Below are positions 42,486 through 51,413 of a DNA stretch of 64,000 nt, piece after piece. This DNA comes from Micromonospora sp. H61. GTDB lineage: Bacteria; Actinomycetota; Actinomycetes; Mycobacteriales; Micromonosporaceae. A program made the position numbers and the translations under genes. Location of the stretch: assembly GCF_018070325.1 (NCBI RefSeq), contig NZ_JAGPXY010000010.1:54660-118659 (forward strand). The letters are read 5' to 3'. Under the pieces are notes generated by a model. That model made no database searches. It was not told where the DNA came from and was given only the letters and a program-made list of their open reading frames with translations. Numbering within the stretch: the first letter of the stretch is position 1; each line of letters starts with the position of its first letter.

Positions 42486-44227
42486 GCCGGCTGCCGGTCG
42501 CCGACCGCGGCACCGTACGCCGGGCCCTGCGGGACATGATCAGCCGGCACCGGCGCGCCGTCGGGGTCGTGCTGGCGCTGCACAGCGCCGCCGCGGTCGC
42601 CGGGCTCGCCCCGCCGTGGCTGCTGGGCACCATCGTCGACCGGGTCACCGCGGGCGCGGGCGTGGCCACGGTCGACCGACTGGCACTGGCCATCGCCGGC
42701 TGCGTCCTGGTCAGCGCCCTGCTCTCCCGGTACGCCCAGTACGCCGGCCACCGATTCGGCGAACGGGCCGTCGCCGAGCTGCGCGAGGAGTTCGTGTCCC
42801 GGACTCTCGGGCTGCCCGTCTCGGTCGTCGAGCGTGCCGGCTCCGGGGACCTGGCCACCCGCAGCTCGGTCGACGTGTCGACGGTCGGCACCACCGTCCG
42901 GGACGTGGTGCCCACCATCGTCATCGCCGGGGTGCAGTTGACGTTGCTGTTCGGGGCCGTCTTCCTGCTGCACCCGCTGCTCGGGTTGGCCGCGCTGGCC
43001 GGGCTCCCGTCGATAGTGGCGGTGACCCGCTGGTACCTGCGCCGGGCCAGCTCCGCGTACCTCACCGAGGGCGCGGCGGCGGCCGAGCTGACCGAGACGC
43101 TGACCACCACCGCCGAGGGCGCGCGCACCGTGGAGGCGCTGCGGCTGGCCGACGACCGGATCCGGCACGGCACCACCCGCGTCACAGCGGTCTGGCGGGC
43201 CCGTCGGGCGACCCTCGCGCTGCGTACCGTGTTCTTCTCGGTCGTCGAGGCCAGCTATCCGCTGCCGGTCGCCATGGTCCTGCTCGTCGGGGGCTACCTG
43301 CTCTCCCGGGACATGGTGTCGCTCGGCGCTGTGGTCGCCGCCGCGCTCTACCTCCAACAGGCGATCGACCCGTTGGACCGGCTGTTGCAGTGGACCGAGC
43401 AGGCGCAACGCGGCTTCGCGTCGTACGCGCGGCTGCTCGGCGTCGGCATGGTCCCGCCGGAAGCACCCGGCACTACCGCCTCGTCACGGGGCGAGCGGCT
43501 CGTCGTCAGTGGCGCCCGCTTCTCCTACTCCGACGGGCCGGACGTGCTGCACGGCATCGACCTGGAGGTGCAGCCCGGTGAGCGGCTGGCCGTCGTCGGC
43601 CCGTCCGGCGCCGGCAAGTCCACCCTGGCCCGGCTACTGGCCGGGATCGACGCGCCGCGCCACGGCGTCGTCAGCATCGGCGGCTGCCCGGTCACCGACC
43701 TCGACCCGGCCGAGCGACGCCGACGTATCGCCCTGGTCACCCAGGAGCACCACGTCTTCATCGGCTCGGTACGCGACAACCTCTCCTTCGCCGCGCCCGA
43801 CGCCTCCGACGAACAGATGCGCGCCGCGCTGCTCACAGTGGGCGCCGATTGGTTTGCCGAGCTACCCGACGACCTGGACACCCAGCTCGGCGACGGGGCC
43901 CGTCAACTCGGTGCGGCCGAGGCCCAACAGGTCGCGCTGGCCCGGTTGGTGCTCGCCGACCCGCACACGCTGATCCTGGACGAGGCGACCGCCGCGCTCG
44001 ATCCGTCCACCGCCCGCCGGACCGAACGCGCGCTGGCCGCCGTGCTGGTCGGGCGGACCGTCATCGCGATCGCGCACCGGCTCAACACCGCCCACGACGC
44101 CGACCGGGTCGCCGTGCTCGCCGACGGTCGGATCACCGAGATCGGCAGCCACGACGAGCTGGTCGCGGCCGGCGGGGCGTACGCAGCGCTGTGGCGCTCC
44201 TGGCACACCCGCGTCGACGAGCGGTGA
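42482..44227 (+). CDS. ABC exporter half-transporter with intact Walker motifs
   Basis: 581 residues; six-helix exporter domain and nucleotide-binding domain. Walker A GPSGAGKST, Q-loop VTQEHHVF, Walker B LILDEATAALD and H-loop IAHRLN are all intact, but the signature that should read LSGGQ is LGAAEAQQ. It thus complements the previous subunit exactly: one composite site has a good Walker A with the partner's good signature, the other has neither. Known for heterodimeric exporters such as TM287/288, though here the loss is more complete than usual. Drug, lipid or peptide export are all possible. Confidence 0.92.
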   Translation: MSRLPVADRGTVRRALRDMISRHRRAVGVVLALHSAAAVAGLAPPWLLGTIVDRVTAGAGVATVDRLALAIAGCVLVSALLSRYAQYAGHRFGERAVAELREEFVSRTLGLPVSVVERAGSGDLATRSSVDVSTVGTTVRDVVPTIVIAGVQLTLLFGAVFLLHPLLGLAALAGLPSIVAVTRWYLRRASSAYLTEGAAAAELTETLTTTAEGARTVEALRLADDRIRHGTTRVTAVWRARRATLALRTVFFSVVEASYPLPVAMVLLVGGYLLSRDMVSLGAVVAAALYLQQAIDPLDRLLQWTEQAQRGFASYARLLGVGMVPPEAPGTTASSRGERLVVSGARFSYSDGPDVLHGIDLEVQPGERLAVVGPSGAGKSTLARLLAGIDAPRHGVVSIGGCPVTDLDPAERRRRIALVTQEHHVFIGSVRDNLSFAAPDASDEQMRAALLTVGADWFAELPDDLDTQLGDGARQLGAAEAQQVALARLVLADPHTLILDEATAALDPSTARRTERALAAVLVGRTVIAIAHRLNTAHDADRVAVLADGRITEIGSHDELVAAGGAYAALWRSWHTRVDER

Positions 44228-44233
44228 GGCGTC

Positions 44234-45163
44234 CTACTTCACCGCGCCGGAGGTGAGACCGGCCTGGATCTGACGCTGGAACACCGCGTACACGAGGATC
44301 ATCGGGAGGATGGCGATGGTCAGCGCGGCGAACAGCCCGGACCAGTCCGCCTCGTAGCCGGCGTTGACGGAGATGTCGGCGATGCCCTGGGTGAGCACCC
44401 ATTTGTCCTTGGCGTTGGAGAGCAGCACCAACGGGAGTTGGTACTGCGCCCACTGACCGATGATGTTGAAGATCGCGACGCTGATCAGGCCCGGCTTCGC
44501 CATCGGCATCATCACCTGGAAGAACAGCCGGCTGTGCCCGCAGCCGTCGATCATCCCCGCCTCGGCCACCGACGACGGCAGCGTCTTGAAGAACGCGGCC
44601 AGGAAGAACACGGTGAACGGCAACGAGTACGCGGTGTAGACCAGCACCACGCCGGTGTGGGTGTCCAGCAGACCGAGGTTCTTCACCACGAAGAAGAGCG
44701 GCACCAGTGCCAGGAAGACGGGGAAGGCCAACCCCGAGACGAAGAGGAAGTAGACCGCCCGGTTGCCCCAGAACTTGTAGCGGGCCAGCACGTACGCGGC
44801 CATCGAGCCGAGCAGCATGGTGAGGAACGTGCTGCACGACACGACGATCACGCTGTTGAGGAAGTACCGCCCGACGTGCGCCTTGGTCCAGGCCCGCCCG
44901 AAGTTCTCCCAGCGCAGCTCGGCCGGCAGCGTCCAGGGGCTGCTGAAGATCTCGCTGGTGTTCTTGAACGCGGCGAGGAAGGTCCAGAGGATCGGCACGA
45001 TCACGATCACCGCCCACACGGCGAGCGCGACGTGCCCCAGGCCGGCGAACAGCTTTACCTCCGAGCGGGGGCCCTCGTGCCCCGACCCGCCGGGGGCGGA
45101 CGGGTCACCGGTCTTCGGCGGCAGCGCCGCCGGCGTCGGCGGCAGCGTCGACTGCGGATTCAT
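44234..45163 (-). CDS. ngcG: NgcG-type sugar permease, set 1
   Basis: 309 residues, six membrane helices after a Pro/Gly-rich N-terminus. EAA loop EAGMIDGCGHSRLFFQVMMP. Pairs with the NgcF-type permease upstream (ATGA overlap at 45160-45166). In Streptomyces olivaceoviridis NgcEFG imports N-acetylglucosamine and N,N'-diacetylchitobiose. Ends 6 bp from the convergent ABC exporter gene. Confidence 0.85.
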   Translation of the reverse strand: MNPQSTLPPTPAALPPKTGDPSAPGGSGHEGPRSEVKLFAGLGHVALAVWAVIVIVPILWTFLAAFKNTSEIFSSPWTLPAELRWENFGRAWTKAHVGRYFLNSVIVVSCSTFLTMLLGSMAAYVLARYKFWGNRAVYFLFVSGLAFPVFLALVPLFFVVKNLGLLDTHTGVVLVYTAYSLPFTVFFLAAFFKTLPSSVAEAGMIDGCGHSRLFFQVMMPMAKPGLISVAIFNIIGQWAQYQLPLVLLSNAKDKWVLTQGIADISVNAGYEADWSGLFAALTIAILPMILVYAVFQRQIQAGLTSGAVK

Positions 45164-46071
45164 CAGTACTCCACGCTTTCCCGCTTGGTGAGCCGCAGCG
45201 TCAGCGCCGCGAACGTGAGGGTGAGGAAGAACAGCGCCACGCCCATCGCCGAGGCGTAGCCGTACTTCGAGTAGACGAACGCGTTGCGGTAGATCTCCAT
45301 GGCGAGAACCGTGGTGGCGCCGTCCGGGCCGCCACCGTCCACCGAGAGCACCGCCACGATGGCGAACGCGTCGAACGCCGCGATCCCGAGGTACACCCAG
45401 GCCACCTGGAGGGTGTCCCACAGCAGCGGCAGCGTGACCCGGAAGAACAGGGTCACCTTCGTCGCCCCGTCCATCTCGGCGGCCTCGTAGATCTCACCGG
45501 GGATGGAGGCCATCCCCGCCGAGAAGAGCACCACGTAGAAGCCGACCGCCTGCCAGACCAGCACCGCGATGATCGACCAGAGGGCCAGGTTCGGCTTGAC
45601 CAGGAAGAGGATCGGCTCGATGCCGAGCTTCATCAACACGCCGTTGATCAGGCCGGACTCGTTCGGCCGGTACACCATCTGGAACAACACGGCGATGATG
45701 GCCACCGCCAGGACCTGGGGGAAGAAGAACACCACCCGGTAGAACTTCGCCCCCCAGACCCCCTGGCGTTGACCACCGCTGCTCTTGCCGCCCACGTTGA
45801 GCAGGAAGGCGAAGAACAGGGCGATGGCAATGGTGATCAGCGGCAGGGCAAGCAGCAGTACGCCGTGGTGCTGGACCGCTTTCCAGAAGGCCCCGTCGTC
45901 GAGCAACCTCCGGTAGTTGTCGAAGCCCACCCACTGCGGGGCCGACAGCCCCCGCCAGTTGGTCATCGAGATCTGGAACGCCTGCGCGTACGGCCAGATC
46001 ACGAATGTCACGTACAGCGCGACCGGGGCGAACAGGAACCCGATCACGAATGGATACTTGCCGTGCCGCAT
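45163..46071 (-). CDS. ngcF: NgcF-type sugar permease, set 1
   Basis: 302 residues, six membrane helices; opening MRHGKYPFVIGFLFAPVALY and EAA loop EAAEMDGATKVTLFFRVTLP. It lies 18 bp downstream of the binding-protein gene, and its stop overlaps the ngcG start. Forms the membrane channel with NgcG. Confidence 0.87.
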   Translation of the reverse strand: MRHGKYPFVIGFLFAPVALYVTFVIWPYAQAFQISMTNWRGLSAPQWVGFDNYRRLLDDGAFWKAVQHHGVLLLALPLITIAIALFFAFLLNVGGKSSGGQRQGVWGAKFYRVVFFFPQVLAVAIIAVLFQMVYRPNESGLINGVLMKLGIEPILFLVKPNLALWSIIAVLVWQAVGFYVVLFSAGMASIPGEIYEAAEMDGATKVTLFFRVTLPLLWDTLQVAWVYLGIAAFDAFAIVAVLSVDGGGPDGATTVLAMEIYRNAFVYSKYGYASAMGVALFFLTLTFAALTLRLTKRESVEY

Positions 46072-46089
46072 GACCCTAGCTCCGATCGA

Positions 46090-47526
46090 TCAGCGCTTGA
46101 ACTTGGTGACGGAGCTGTCCTTCTTGATGGCGTCGGCGCGCTTCTGGATCCGCTCCACGAAGGCGTCCGCGTTGATCCGGCCGAACATCAGCTCGTTGGT
46201 GGCGGTACGCGCCTCCGTGTCGAGCTCCTTGTACCAACCGTCGAAGTACAGGTTGAACACGTCCTGACCGGCCGCCTTGAGCGCAGCCTGCGAGCTGGCC
46301 ACACCGGGCGGGAAGGCGAAGCCCTCCGAGCCGGCGGTGACCACGGTCGGGGCCTTGACCACCTCGGTGAAGCCCTTCGCGCCCGCCGTCGAGAGCATCT
46401 GACGCATGTACTCCAGCCCGCCCTTGGGGTTCTTGCTCTTCGCCGAGACAAAGTAGCCCTCACCGGCGGTGGCGCGCAGCGCGGTGGCCGGCAGCTTGTC
46501 CGAGGCGGACAGGCTCGGCACCGGCATGAGCTGGTAGTCGAAGCCGGCCGGCGTGTCCTTCTTCTGCTCGCCCTCCAGCCAGTCACCGCTGGGGTACATG
46601 GCCACCTTGTACTGGTTCTGCCGCAGCTGCACGTCGGTGTGCTTGAGCCCCTCGAAGCTCTTGTCGCTGAACTTCGCGCCGACCTCGGCCCACGCCGCGG
46701 CGGCCTGCTTGACGGCGTCCTGCTTCCAGGCACCGTCCTCCAGGTTGTCGATGTTCTTCAGCACGTCCGTGCCGCCGATCTTGGCGGCGTGGGTGAGGAT
46801 CACGTTCCACTGGTAGTAGGCAGCGTTCGCCCCGGCGTAGCCGTACGGGGTGATGCCCTTGGCCTTGATGTTCGTGAGCAGGGCGATGAACTCGTCCCAG
46901 TTCTTCGCCGGCGCCCAGCCGTTGTCCTTGAACAGCTTGCCCGAGTACCAGATGCCGAAGACGGTGGAGACGTAGTACAGGACGAACGGCTTGCCGTTGA
47001 ACGAACCGGCCTCGATGGTGCCCGGCACCACTGTGTCGCGGACCTTCTTGGACGGGTCGTCGACCGACGGCGCGTCCCACAGCTCGGTGAGGTCCTGGAG
47101 CTGACCGTCGGCCACGAGCGCGCCGAAGTCCATCAGCTTCTCGCCCGAGTTGTTCACGAACTCCGGCGGGTTACCGGAGGCGAACCGCGGCTGGAGCACT
47201 GTGGAGACGGCCTGGGTGGCCTGGTGCTTGACCTCGGCCTTGGGGAACGCCTTCTTGTACAGCGGCTCGTGCACGTCGGTGGCGTACTTCTCGCCGTAGC
47301 CACCGTTGAAGATGACCACCTCGATCCCGGCGTCCTCCTTGACGCCCAGCGGGTTCTTCTCGCTCTTGGTGCCGCCGGCAACCTGCTCGTTGTCACCGTC
47401 GCTGCCGCTGGTGGCGCAGGCGCCGAGCAGGCCGATGGCCGGAGTGGCGAGCATGCCCACGGCGGCGGCGCGACGCAGCACCGTGCGACGGTCGAGTGCG
47501 GCCGGGTGTTCGGGGGTAATCGACAT
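46090..47526 (-). CDS. ngcE: NgcE-type N-acetylglucosamine/chitobiose-binding lipoprotein, set 1
   Basis: 478 residues. Twin-arginine lipoprotein signal (RRTVLRRAAAVG, lipobox LLGAC), the NgcE-family segment NPLGVKEDAGIEVVIFNGGY and a conserved WLEGEQKKDTPAGF. Start at 47526 is supported by AAGGAGAG; ATG 47556 is less likely. By similarity it delivers GlcNAc or chitobiose to the NgcFG permeases. It is the third gene of the rpiR-led transcript. Confidence 0.88.
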   Translation of the reverse strand: MSITPEHPAALDRRTVLRRAAAVGMLATPAIGLLGACATSGSDGDNEQVAGGTKSEKNPLGVKEDAGIEVVIFNGGYGEKYATDVHEPLYKKAFPKAEVKHQATQAVSTVLQPRFASGNPPEFVNNSGEKLMDFGALVADGQLQDLTELWDAPSVDDPSKKVRDTVVPGTIEAGSFNGKPFVLYYVSTVFGIWYSGKLFKDNGWAPAKNWDEFIALLTNIKAKGITPYGYAGANAAYYQWNVILTHAAKIGGTDVLKNIDNLEDGAWKQDAVKQAAAAWAEVGAKFSDKSFEGLKHTDVQLRQNQYKVAMYPSGDWLEGEQKKDTPAGFDYQLMPVPSLSASDKLPATALRATAGEGYFVSAKSKNPKGGLEYMRQMLSTAGAKGFTEVVKAPTVVTAGSEGFAFPPGVASSQAALKAAGQDVFNLYFDGWYKELDTEARTATNELMFGRINADAFVERIQKRADAIKKDSSVTKFKR

Positions 47527-47552
47527 CGTCGTCTCTCCTTGTGGAATTCGGG

Positions 47553-48302
47553 TCATGCGGTACGCCGGAGACGTCCGGCGTACCGCGACTCGAGGGCGAG
47601 GTTGTGCTCGTCCCCGCCGGGGACGTTGGCGGAGAGGTAGATAGGGGGTACCTCTCCGGCCTGGTGGAACCGTCGTACCACCTCCGCGGTCAGCAACTGC
47701 GCCAGCAGCGCCGTGGTGACCGAGGAGACCGCACAGACCGCGCCGCCGCCCTCGAGCGGCAGCAGTGCATCGCCGTACGGCGCGCCGTTGTCCAGCACGA
47801 CGTCGGCGAGGTCGGCGAGCCGGTGCCCGGACGGGTGCCGTGGGGCGACCCGCGCGGTGTGCTCGACCGAGGTGACCGCGATCAACGGGTGACCGCGCTC
47901 GGTGACCAGCGCCGCCAGCTCGACCACCGAGCCGTTGATGCCGGATTGGGACGCCACCACGAACACGTCGCGCGGCTGGGGCGCCGCGAGCGCGTAGATC
48001 TGGTGGGCGATGGAGGGATCACGTTCCAGCTTGGGGTCGGCGAGCACGTCACGCGGGGCGTCACCGTGCATCACCAGGTCCCGTACCGAGAGCCGGTTGG
48101 TGGGAACCAACCCGCCGGCCCGGGCGACCAACTCGGCGGCGAACGCCTCGGAGTGCCCGGCGCCGAACGCCTGGAGCACGCCGCCGTCGCGCAGGCTGTC
48201 GGCGATCAGGTCGGCGGCCCGGGTGATCCCGTCGGCCTCCGAGTCGAGCAGCCGGTCGAGCACCGGGCGGACGGCGTCCGCGTACCCCTGGGCGCTGATC
48301 AT
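47553..48302 (-). CDS. SIS-domain amino-sugar-phosphate protein, NagS-like
   Basis: 249 residues, single SIS domain with the UPF0309 motif AFGAGHSEAFAAELVARAGG and QSGINGSVVELA. The Streptomyces member SCO4393 is, as I recall, reported as NagS, an N-acetylglucosamine-6-phosphate dehydratase involved in GlcNAc toxicity. Membership of the UPF0309 group is clear; the NagS activity is inferred. Its ATG lies over the rpiR stop (48299-48302), so the two are coupled. Next to a GlcNAc importer and kinase, GlcNAc-6P is a fitting substrate. Confidence 0.82.
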   Translation of the reverse strand: MISAQGYADAVRPVLDRLLDSEADGITRAADLIADSLRDGGVLQAFGAGHSEAFAAELVARAGGLVPTNRLSVRDLVMHGDAPRDVLADPKLERDPSIAHQIYALAAPQPRDVFVVASQSGINGSVVELAALVTERGHPLIAVTSVEHTARVAPRHPSGHRLADLADVVLDNGAPYGDALLPLEGGGAVCAVSSVTTALLAQLLTAEVVRRFHQAGEVPPIYLSANVPGGDEHNLALESRYAGRLRRTA

Positions 48303-49252
48303 GAAAGGGTTCCCTTCGCTGCCTTGTGCCCGTCGACGGCCTGCGCTGTCCGCCGGAAGGCCGCGTGCGCCCGGTCGTGCGTGCGTTGGGCGACGGCGAT
48401 GTAGAGCAGGTCGAGCACCACCAGTTGGGGGTGTCGGGCGGAGAGCGCGTCCGGCCGGAAGGTGGTTGCCTGGCTGGCCGTGAGCAGCACGATGTCGGCC
48501 AGCTCGGCCAGCGGCGAGCGGGGGAAGCCGGTGAGCGCGAGCGTGGTGGCGCCCCGGCTGCCCGCCTCGGCGAGCATCTCGATCGTCTCCCGGGTCTGAC
48601 CGGTGTGCGAGATGCCGAGCGCCACGTCCCCCGATCGCAGCAACGCGGCGCTGGCCAGCCCCTCGTGCACGTCGTTCCACGCCCACGCCGCCACACCGAT
48701 GCGGTGCAGGCTGAACTGCATCTCCTCACCGACCAGGGCGCTACCGCTGGCACCGAAGATGTTCACCCTGCTGGCGCCGGCGATCGCCACCGCGGCCCGC
48801 TCCACCTCGGCGAGGTCGAGCAGGGTGGCGGTGTCGTGCATGGCCCGGGTGTCGGCGGCCATGATCTGGTCGAGCACCCGGGCGAGCGGGTCGCTCGGCT
48901 GGATCTCCCGGCCGATGTCGACGGTCCAACCCGCCGAGCGGGCCCGGCCGGTCTCGGAGGCGATGCCCAGGCGCAGGTCGGCGTACCCCTCGAAGCCCAT
49001 CGCCCGGCAGAAGCGGGTGATGGTCGCCGGTGAGGTCCCACTGCGCTCGGCCAGCTCGACGATGGTCGAGCGGGCGGCGGCCTCCGGGTCGCTGAGCACG
49101 TGCTCGGCGACCCGACGCAGGGCGCCGGTCAACTCGCCGAGCCCGTTGCGAACCCGGGCCAACACCCCGTCGGAGGCCGAGGTCCGGCGCTCGATCACGT
49201 CGGCGTCGACCACCGCGGTCCCCGCGGCGGTGTCCACCTCGTGATCAACCAT
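48299..49252 (-). CDS. MurR/RpiR family regulator of the amino-sugar island
   Basis: 317 residues. HTH_6 winged helix at about residues 38-100 (LAERSGTSPATITRFCRAMG), then a SIS sensor domain (RVNIFGASGSALVGEEMQFS). RpiR proteins bind phosphosugars through SIS; GlcNAc-6P is the obvious candidate here. It heads a five-gene unit (regulator, SIS protein, ngcE, ngcF, ngcG) and is divergent from the BadF-type kinase. A candidate operator at 49291-49310 has a near copy before the second ngcE gene. Confidence 0.9.
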   Translation of the reverse strand: MVDHEVDTAAGTAVVDADVIERRTSASDGVLARVRNGLGELTGALRRVAEHVLSDPEAAARSTIVELAERSGTSPATITRFCRAMGFEGYADLRLGIASETGRARSAGWTVDIGREIQPSDPLARVLDQIMAADTRAMHDTATLLDLAEVERAAVAIAGASRVNIFGASGSALVGEEMQFSLHRIGVAAWAWNDVHEGLASAALLRSGDVALGISHTGQTRETIEMLAEAGSRGATTLALTGFPRSPLAELADIVLLTASQATTFRPDALSARHPQLVVLDLLYIAVAQRTHDRAHAAFRRTAQAVDGHKAAKGTLS

Positions 49253-49290
49253 GAGACGCCTCAGCTTTCCGAAAAGACTGTTAACTGTTA

Positions 49291-49310
49291 GTGGTAAAAG
49301 TTCTTACTGA
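49291..49310. promoter_or_regulatory. Candidate RpiR operator between regulator and kinase genes
   Basis: GTGGTAAAAGTTCTTACTGA on the plus strand. Its reverse-strand counterpart at 53894-53913 reads GTCGTAGAAATTCTTCAGCA, sharing the core GT-x-GTA-x-AA-x-TTCTT. Low GC compared with its surroundings. Confidence 0.6.
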
Positions 49311-49452
49311 ACGACCCTCTGTGTCAAGACTGTGGGCGAAGTTTTCAAACTGTTACCTGCTGCACAGCCCTCCACGCCCGCCACAACTTGCCCCACGCGA
49401 CCCCGCCGACCAGCATGAACAAGCCAGATCGCCGTTCCGCGCAAGGAGACCC

Positions 49453-50445
49453 GTGCCGATGTCCGACAACGTCGTGGTGGGTCTCGATATCGGCGGTACG
49501 TCCACCCGGGCGACCGTCCTCACCCTCACCGGGCAACGCGTCGGCACCGGCCGCGCCGGCGGCGGCAACCCCACCAGTCACGGCGCCGAGCGCGCCGCCG
49601 CCGAACTGCTGACCGCGCTCCGAGAGGCGCTCGCCGACGTCGACCCGACGCGGGCGGCCGCCGGCACCATCGGGCTCGCCGGAGCCGGCCGGCTGCTCGC
49701 CGACCCGGCCGGGCGGGCCGCCTTCGACCAGGCCTGGCACGACGCCGGCCTGCGCTGCCCGTACGAGGTGCACGGCGACGCCCTGGTCGCGTACGCCTCC
49801 GGCACCGCCGCCACCGACGGAACCATCCTCATCGCCGGCACCGGCGCGATCACCGCCCAGGTCCACGAGCTGCGGCTCGACCGGATCGCCGACGGCCACG
49901 GCTGGCTGCTCGGCGACGCCGGCTCGGGCTTCTGGCTCGGTCGGGAAGCCGTGCGCCGGCTGCTCGCCGACCTCGACGCCGGCCGCGAGCTTGGCGCGCT
50001 GACCACGACCGTGCTCACCGAAATTCTCGGCAGCGCCGACATCGCCGCCCACCCCCGGGACACCGTCGACGCCACCATCCAGACGGTGACCCGGCGACCC
50101 CCCATCGAACTGGCCCGGCTCGCGCCGCTGGTCGTCGACGCCGCCACCCACGGCGACCCGGTCGCCACCGCGCTGATCACCGAAGCCGCCGGGCACCTCA
50201 CCGAGAGCGTGAGCCGCATCCGCCCCGCCGGAGCGGTGACACCGATCGTCCTCGGCGGCGGGCTGCTCACCGCGGACACCCCGCTCGCCGCCGCCGTCCG
50301 GGCCGAGATCGCGCGACACTGGCCGGACGCGCCACTGCGCACCGCCGGAGACGGGGCCGCCGCCGCAGCCTGGCTCGCCGCCCGTGGCCTACCCGAGGTG
50401 ACCGACCCGGCCGCCCTGCACGCCCACCTCTTCCCAACCCCCTGA
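49453..50445 (+). CDS. N-acetylglucosamine kinase, BadF/BadG family
   Basis: 330 residues. ASKHA fold with phosphate-1 loop GLDIGGTSTRATV, phosphate-2 IAGTGAITAQ, and GDAGSGFWLGREA as in eukaryotic-type NAGK and BadF family sugar kinases. With a GlcNAc importer and a NagS-like protein next door it most likely makes GlcNAc-6-phosphate. GTG 49453 or ATG 49459 start; AAGGAG lies 4 or 10 bases before. Divergent from rpiR across 200 bp that hold the candidate operator. Confidence 0.85.
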   Translation: MPMSDNVVVGLDIGGTSTRATVLTLTGQRVGTGRAGGGNPTSHGAERAAAELLTALREALADVDPTRAAAGTIGLAGAGRLLADPAGRAAFDQAWHDAGLRCPYEVHGDALVAYASGTAATDGTILIAGTGAITAQVHELRLDRIADGHGWLLGDAGSGFWLGREAVRRLLADLDAGRELGALTTTVLTEILGSADIAAHPRDTVDATIQTVTRRPPIELARLAPLVVDAATHGDPVATALITEAAGHLTESVSRIRPAGAVTPIVLGGGLLTADTPLAAAVRAEIARHWPDAPLRTAGDGAAAAAWLAARGLPEVTDPAALHAHLFPTP

Positions 50446-50513
50446 GCCACCACCCTGCACCCGCCACCCTCACGCCGGAGTGGCGATCGGGATCGGTCAG
50501 AGGTGGGTGTGTC

Positions 50514-51413
50514 CTACTTGAGCTGACCCGCGGTGAGGCCGGACTGCACCTGCCGCTGGAAGGCCGCGTAGACAGCGAGCACCGGGAGCACAGCGATACT
50601 CAGCCCGGCGAAGAGCCGAGCGTAGTCGCCGGCGTACCCCTGGCTGACCGACAGCGCGAACAGCCCCTGCGCCAGCATCCACTTGGACTCGTCGCCCTGC
50701 AACAGCACCTGCGGTAGCAGGAACTGGTTCCAGTGGCTGAGGAAGTTGAAGATCGCCACACTGATCAGTCCCGGACGGGCCATCGGCAGCATCACCCGGA
50801 AGAAGAGCCGGAAGTGACCGCAGCCGTCGACCAGCGCGGCCTCCGCCACCGAGGTCGGCAGGGTCCGGAAGAACGCGGTCAGGAAGAACACGGTGAACGG
50901 CAGCGAGTAGGCCGCGTACACGAGGATCAGCCCGAGCCAGGTGTTGAACAGACCGGCGTTGCGGACCACGAAGAACAGCGGCACCAGGGCGAGGAACACC
51001 GGGAACATCAGGCCGCCGACGAACAGGTAGTAGACGACCTGGCGGCCGCGGAACTCGTAGCGGGCGAAGACGTACGCGGCGGTGGCGCCCATCAGCATGG
51101 TGAGGCTGACCGAGCCGGCCACCACCACCAGGCTGTTGATGAAGTACCTGCCGATGTGCGCGCCGGTCCAGGCCCGCGCCCAGTTGTCCAGGTGCAGCGC
51201 GCCGGGCAGCCCCCACGGGTCGGCGAGGATCTCAGCGTTGGTCTTGAACGAGCTGATGAACATCCACAACAGCGGCAGTACGGTGAGCAGGCCCCAGAGC
51301 AGCAGGAAGCCGTGCGAGAGGGCGTTGGCCACGCCGAGTTCCCGGCGGAGCGGGCGGTCCCCGCTGGTGACCGGGGTCGGGGCGGTCGCGGTGGGCTGAT
51401 CCAGAGTGGTCAC
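50514..51413 (-). CDS. ngcG: NgcG-type sugar permease, set 2
   Basis: 299 residues, six membrane helices; EAA loop EAALVDGCGHFRLFFRVMLP. A GTG start at 51413 overlaps the stop of the F-type permease (GTGA). Its sequence follows that of the set 1 permease closely from FKTNAEIL onward, so the two sets are paralogous. Confidence 0.85.
   Translation of the reverse strand: MTTLDQPTATAPTPVTSGDRPLRRELGVANALSHGFLLLWGLLTVLPLLWMFISSFKTNAEILADPWGLPGALHLDNWARAWTGAHIGRYFINSLVVVAGSVSLTMLMGATAAYVFARYEFRGRQVVYYLFVGGLMFPVFLALVPLFFVVRNAGLFNTWLGLILVYAAYSLPFTVFFLTAFFRTLPTSVAEAALVDGCGHFRLFFRVMLPMARPGLISVAIFNFLSHWNQFLLPQVLLQGDESKWMLAQGLFALSVSQGYAGDYARLFAGLSIAVLPVLAVYAAFQRQVQSGLTAGQLK

Noticed and set aside
49253..49458. 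A DasR-type site (TGGTCTAGACCA-like) before the amino-sugar genes
   Set aside because: I looked for it in the rpiR/kinase gap and before ngcE of set 2; nothing close was seen.
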